A stretch of DNA of 64,000 nt, from the NCBI GenBank assembly GCA_949128115.1, contig OX421968.1:248001-312000 (forward strand), written 5' to 3'. The notes beneath the pieces are model-generated. The model was not told the DNA's origin and ran no database searches. It saw nothing but the letters and a program-made list of their open reading frames with translations. Shown here piece after piece: positions 59,238 through 64,000 of this stretch (position 1 is its first letter; each line of letters opens with the position of its first letter). Both the position numbers and the translations under genes were made by a program. The stretch is from Anaspis maculata (Eukaryota > Arthropoda > Insecta > Coleoptera > Scraptiidae).

Positions 59238-60236
59238 CAAAGTGGTTACCGATCGTTTTCAAAGTCACGTGGGTTGAAGCCTGAAGTTACGTGGGTTGGA
59301 GCCTGAGGTCACGTGGGTTGAAGCCAGAAGTCACGTGGGTTAAAACCTGAACTTTTTGGATACCAATTGTGTCTTTTCTTCTATATTTGTGTTCGTTCGT
59401 CAGATGTTGCGTTTGAAAAGAGTAGCTGCCAACTTCAAAATTGGTTACCGATCGTTTTCAAAGTCACGTGGGTTGACGCCTTAAGTCACGTGGGTTGAAG
59501 CCTGGAGTCACGTGGGTTCAAACCTAAACTTTTTGGATAACAATTGTGTCTTTTTTTCTATATTTGTGTTCGTTTGTCAGATGCTGCGTTTGGGAAGAGT
59601 AGCTGCCAACTTCAAAAGTGGTTACCGATCGTTTTCAAAGTCACGTGAGTTGGAGCCTGATGTCACGTGGGTTGAAGCCAAAAGTCACGTGGGTTAAAAC
59701 CTGAACTTTTTGGATACCAATTGTGTTTTTTCTTCTATATTTGTGTTCGTTCGTCTGATGTTGCGTTTGGAACAAGTAGCTGCCAACATCAAAAGTGGTG
59801 ACCGATCGTTTTCAAAGTCACGTGGGTTGAAGCCTGAAGTCACGTGGGTTGAAGCCTGATGTCACGTGGGTTGAAGCCTGAAGTCACGTGGGTTGAAGCC
59901 TGAAGTCACGTGGGTTGGAGCCTAAAGTCACGTGGGTTAAAACCTGAACTTTTTGGATAACAAATGTGTTTTTTCTTCCATATTTGTGTTCGTTCGTCAG
60001 ATGTTGCGTTTGGAAAGAGTAGCTGCCAACTTCAAAAGTGGTTACCGATCGTTTTCAAAGTCACGTGGGTTGAAGCCTGAAGTCACGTGGGTTGAAGCCT
60101 GAGGTCACGTGGGTTGAAGCCAAAAGTCACGTGGGTTAAAACCTGAACTTTTTGGATACCAATTGTGTCTTTTCTCCTATATTTGTGTTCGTTCGTCAGA
60201 TGTTGCGTTTGGAAAGAGTAGCTGCCAACTTTAAAA
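59238..60236 (+). repeat. A-tail copy after the second foreign insert
   Basis: Copy of 43,778-44,776 at offset 15,460, including the AACAAATGTG variant near 59,961. Confidence 0.88.
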
Positions 60237-61107
60237 GTGGTTACCGATCGTTTTCAAAGTCACGTGGGTGGACGCCTGAAGTCACGTGGGCTGAAGCCTG
60301 AGGTCACGTGGGTTGAAGCCAAAAGTCACGTGGGTTGGAACCTGAACTTTTTGGATAACAATTGTGTCTTTTCTTCTATATTTGTGTTCGTTCGTCAGAT
60401 GTTGCGTTTGGAAAGAGTAGCTGCCAACTTCAAAAGTGGTGACCGATCGTTTTCAAAGTCACGTGGGTGAAAGCCTGAAGTCACGTGGGTTGGAGCCTGG
60501 AGTCACGTGGGTTGGAACGTGAACTTTTTGGATAACAATTGTGTCTTTTCTTCTATTTTTGTGTTTGTTCGTCAGATGTTGCGTTTGGAACAAGTAGCTG
60601 CCAACTCCAAAAGTGGTGAACGAACGTTTTAAGTCACGTAGGTTGAAGCCTGAGGTCACGTGGATTGAAGCCTGAAGTCACGTGGGTTGGAGCCTGGAGT
60701 CACGTGGGTTCAAACCTGAACTTTTTGGATAACAATTGCGTCTTTTTTTCTATATTTGTGTTCGTTCGTCAGATGTTGCGTTTGGAACAAGTAGCTGCCA
60801 ACTCCAAAAGTGGTGAACGAACGTTTTAAGTCACGTAGGTTGAAGCCTGAGGTCACGTGGATTGAAGCCTGAAGTCACGTGGGTTGGAGCCTGGAGTCAC
60901 GTGGGTTCAAACCTGAACTTTTTGGATAACAATTGCGTCTTTTTTTCTATATTTGTGTTCGTTCGTCAGATGTTGCGTTTGGAAAGAGTAGCTGCCATTT
61001 TCAAAAGTGGTTACCGATCGTTTTCAAAGTCACGTGGGTTGAAGCCTGAAGTCACGTGGGTTAAAGCCAAAAAGTCACGTGGGTTGAAACCTGAACTTTT
61101 TGGATAA
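60237..61107 (+). repeat. K module 10 (871-bp form)
   Basis: Copy of K6 at offset 15,460, including the extra 197-bp monomer. Confidence 0.9.
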
Positions 61108-62643
61108 CAATTGTGTCTTTCCTTCTATATTTGTGTTCGTTCGACAGATGTTGCGTTTGGAAAGAGTAGCTGCCAACTTCAAAAGTGGTGACCGATCGTT
61201 TCCAAAGTCACGTGGGTTGAAGCCTGAAGTCACGTGGGTTGAAGCCTGCAGTCACGTGGGTTCAAACCTAAACTTTTTGAATAACAATTGTGTCTTTTTT
61301 TCTATATTTGTGTTCGTTTGTCAGATGTTGCGTTTGGAAAGAGTAGCTGCCAACTTCAAAAGTGGTTACCGATCGTTTTCAAATTCACGTGGGTTGAAGC
61401 CTGAAGTCACGTGGGTTGAAGCCAAAAGTCACGTGGGTTAAAACCTGAACTTTTTGGATACCAATTGTGTTTTTTCTTCTATATTTGTGTTCGTTCGTCT
61501 GATGTTGCGTTTGGAACAAGTAGCTGCCAACATCAAAAGTGGTGACCGATCGTTTTCAAAGTCACGTGGGTTGAAGCCTGAAGTCACGTGGGTTGAAGCC
61601 TGATGTCACGTGGGTTGAAGCCTGAAGTCACGTGGGTTGAAGCCTGAAGTCACGTGGGTTGAACCCTGAAGTCACGTGGGTTGAAGCCTAAAGTCACGTG
61701 GGTTGAAACCTGAACTTTTTGGATAACAATTGTGTCTTTTCTCCTATTTTTGTGTTCGTTCGTCAGATGTTGCGTTTGAAACAAGTAGCTGCCAACTCCA
61801 AAAGTGGTGACCGAACGTTTTAAAAGTCACGTGGGTTGAAGCCTGCGGTCACGTGGGTTGAAGCCAAAAGTCACGTGGGTTAAAACCTGATCTTTTTGGA
61901 TACCAATTGTGTTTTTTCTTCTATATTTGTGTTCGTTCGTCTGATGTTGCGTTTGGAACAAGTAGCTGCCAACATCAAAAGTGGTGACCGATCGTTTTCA
62001 AAGTCACGTGGGTTGAAGCCTGGAGTCACGTGAGTTGAAGCCTGAAGTCACGTGGGTTGAAGCCTTAAGTCACGTGGGATGAAGCCTAAAGTCACGTGGG
62101 TTCAAACCTAAACTTTTTGGATACCAATTGTGTTTTTTCTTCTATATTTGTGTTCGTTCGTCTGATGTTGCGTTTGGAACAAGTAGCTGCCAACATCAAA
62201 AGTGGTGACCGATCGTTTTCAAAGTCACGTGGGTTGAAGCCTGAAGTCACGTGGGTTGAAGCCTGATGTCACGTGGGTTGAAGCCTGAAGTCACGTGGGT
62301 TGAAGCCTGAAGTCACGTGGGTTGGAGCCTAAAGTCACGTGGGTTAAAACCTGAACTTTTTGGATAACAATTGTGTTTTTTCTTCCATATTTGTGTTCGT
62401 TCGTCAGATGTTGCGTTTGGAAAGAGTAGCTGCCAACTTCAAAAGTGGTTACCGATCGTTTTCAAAGTCACGTGGGTTGAAGCCTGAAGTCACGTGGGTT
62501 GAAGCCTAAGGTCACGTGGGTTGAAGCCAAAAGTCACGTGGGTTAAAACCTGAACTTTTTGGATACCAATTGTGTCTTTTCTCCTATATTTGTGTTCGTT
62601 CGTCAGATGTTGCGTTTGGAAAGAGTAGCTGCCAACTTTAAAA
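61108..62643 (+). repeat. Linker between K10 and K11
   Basis: Copy of 45,648-47,183 at offset 15,460, including the GAAGCCTGCGGTC variant near 61,845 and GAAGCCTAAGG near 62,505. Confidence 0.87.
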
Positions 62644-63317
62644 GTGGTTACCGATCGTTTTCAAAGTCACGTGGGTGGACGCCTGAAGTCACGTGGGCTG
62701 AAGCCTGAGGTCACGTGGGTTGAAGCCAAAAGTCACGTGGGTTGGAACCTGAACTTTTTGGATAACAATTGTGTCTTTTCTTCAGTATTTGTGTTCGTTC
62801 GTCAGATGTTGCGTTTGGAAAGAGTAGCTGCCAACTTCAAAAGTGGTGACCGATCGTTTTCAAAGTCACGTGGGTGAAAGCCTGAAGTCACGTGGGTTGG
62901 AGCCTGGAGTCACGTGGGTTGGAACGTGAACTTTTTGGATAACAATTGTGTCTTTTCTTCTATTTTTGTGTTTGTTCGTCAGATGTTGCGTTTGGAACAA
63001 GTAGCTGCCAACTCCAAAAGTGGTGAACGAACGTTTTAAGTCACGTAGGTTGAAGCCTGAGGTCACGTGGATTGAAGCCTGAAGTCACGTGGGTTGGAGC
63101 CTGGAGTCACGTGGGTTCAAACCTGAACTTTTTGGATAACAATTGCGTCTTTTTTTCTATATTTGTGTTCGTTCGTCAGATGTTGCGTTTGGAAAGAGTA
63201 GCTGCCATTTTCAAAAGTGGTTACCGATCGTTTTCAAAGTCACGTGGGTTGAAGCCTGAAGTCACGTGGGTTAAAGCCAAAAAGTCACGTGGGTTGAAAC
63301 CTGAACTTTTTGGATAA
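62644..63317 (+). repeat. K module 11 (674-bp form)
   Basis: Copy of K7 at offset 15,460, with the same TTCAGTATTTG variant near 62,782. Confidence 0.9.
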
Positions 63318-64000
63318 CAATTGTGTCTTTCCTTCTATATTTGTGTTCGTTCGACAGATGTTGCGTTTGGAAAGAGTAGCTGCCAACTTCAAAAGTGGTG
63401 ACCGATCGTTTCCAAAGTCACGTGAGTTGAAGCCTGAAGTCACGTGGGTTGAAGCCTGCAGTCACGTGGGTTCAAACCTGAACTTTTTGAATAACAATTG
63501 TGTCTTTTTTTCTATATTTGTGTTCGTTTGTCAGATGTTGCGTTTGGAAAGAGTAGCTGCCAACTTCAAAAGTCGTTACCGATCGTTTTCAAATTCACGT
63601 GGGTTGAAGCCTGAAGTCACGTGGGTTGAAGCCAAAAGTCACGTGGGTTAAAACCTGAACTTTTTGGATACCAATTGTGTTTTTTCTTCTATATTTGTGT
63701 TCGTTCGTCTGATGTTGCGTTTGGAACAAGGAGCTGCCAACATCAAAAGTGGTGACCGATCGTTTTCAAAGTCACGTGGGTTGAAGCCTGAAGTCACGTG
63801 GGTTGAAGCCTGATGTCACGTGGGTTGAAGCCTGAAGTCACGTGGGTTGAAGCCTGAAGTCACGTGGGTTGAACCCTGAAGTCACGTGGGTTGAAGCCTA
63901 AAGTCACGTGGGTTGAAACCTGAACTTTTTGGATAACAATTGTGTCTTTTCTCCTATTTTTGTGTTCGTTCGTCAGATGTTGCGTTTGAAACAAGTAGCT
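63318..64000 (+). repeat. Terminal satellite segment, cut by window edge
   Basis: It follows the HOR to 63,633, then does not re-enter it. From there to the edge it matches about 24,190-24,560 at offset 39,439, sharing the rare GGAACAAGGAGCTGCC variant (24,291/63,730) and an n = 7 tract with GAACCCTGAA. The window ends inside a GTTTGAAACAAG core. Confidence 0.9.

Larger units (their letters stand above)
48135..63594 (+). repeat. 15,460-bp HOR unit, copy 2
   Basis: Near-perfect copy of 32,675-48,134. In a partial reading I found five substitutions: T36,547/G52,007, C36,708/T52,168, G37,866/A53,326, G38,034/T53,494 and T40,837/C56,297. Homology continues a little past the unit, to 48,173/63,633, then breaks: GCCTGAGG faces GCCAAAAG. 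Confidence 0.93.
1..64000 (+). repeat. Composite satellite array (111-bp core + n x 22 bp)
   Basis: The full window is tandem satellite DNA, all units in one orientation. Each monomer is a core of about 111 bp followed by 2-7 copies of a 22-bp subrepeat. The first cores are spaced 199, 176, 197, 177, 197, 177 and 177 bp apart, which equals 111 + 22n apart from 1-2 bp indels. The array is cut by both window edges, so its true size is unknown. The only foreign DNA is at 43,699-43,777 and 59,159-59,237. Known: HOR satellites of 150-200 bp monomers are typical of eukaryotic centromeric or heterochromatic DNA. Inferred: this is such a region; the species cannot be named from the sequence. Confidence 0.97.

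Noticed and set aside
1..64000. Inverted units or strand switches in the array
   Set aside because: I looked for the reverse complement of GTCACGTGGGTTGAAG and found none. All monomers run in the same direction.
1..64000. Telomeric repeats, rRNA or tRNA genes, simple-sequence microsatellites
   Set aside because: None seen. Short T-runs in the cores (7-10 T) are part of the monomer and vary only by a few bases.

Overview
The whole 64 kb window is one uninterrupted head-to-tail satellite DNA array. I see no protein-coding gene, rRNA, tRNA, recognisable transposon or CRISPR locus. An array this long, with higher-order repeats (HORs) of several kb, points to a eukaryotic heterochromatic or centromere-type region. 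The sequence does not let me name the lineage (plant, animal or other).

The basic unit is composite: a fairly AT-rich core of about 111 bp (from CTTTTTGGATA to CGTTTTCAAA) followed by a run of n copies of a more GC-rich 22-bp subrepeat that begins GTCACGTGGG. I see n from 2 to 7, so monomers are 155, 177, 199, 221, 243 or 265 bp, with 177 and 199 most frequent. Every unit I read points the same way. From the spacing of cores I estimate about 340 monomers and about 1,100-1,200 22-bp subrepeats, nearly all with the palindrome CACGTG. These totals are estimates, not counts.

Monomers differ by diagnostic substitutions and are arranged in blocks. From 1 to about 21.6 kb the layout is a mosaic HOR of roughly 8.5-9.7 kb: block A (1, 9,299, 18,176), block D (4.5, 6.6, 13.2, 15.6 kb) and block F (8.97, 14.87, 17.62 kb), with nested tandem duplications at offsets 2,252, 771, 2,429 and 750 bp. 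From about 21.6 kb a second domain starts, built on an 'A-tail + K' module. The K module (674 bp, or 871 bp with one extra 197-bp monomer) occurs 11 times. A 3,690-bp tandem duplication covers about 26.8-33.6 kb. A 15,460-bp HOR runs from about 32,675 to 48,134 and repeats almost unchanged from 48,135 to about 63,594; a third copy does not begin, because the sequence switches at about 63,634 to one like 24.2 kb.

The only sequence that is not satellite is a 79-bp segment at 43,699-43,777, copied at 59,159-59,237 by the 15.46-kb duplication. It replaces most of one core. Open reading frames of 60-131 codons exist throughout on both strands, but they come from the repeat arithmetic (111 and 3x22 are both divisible by 3), mostly begin at GTG or TTG, and show no sign of being genes.
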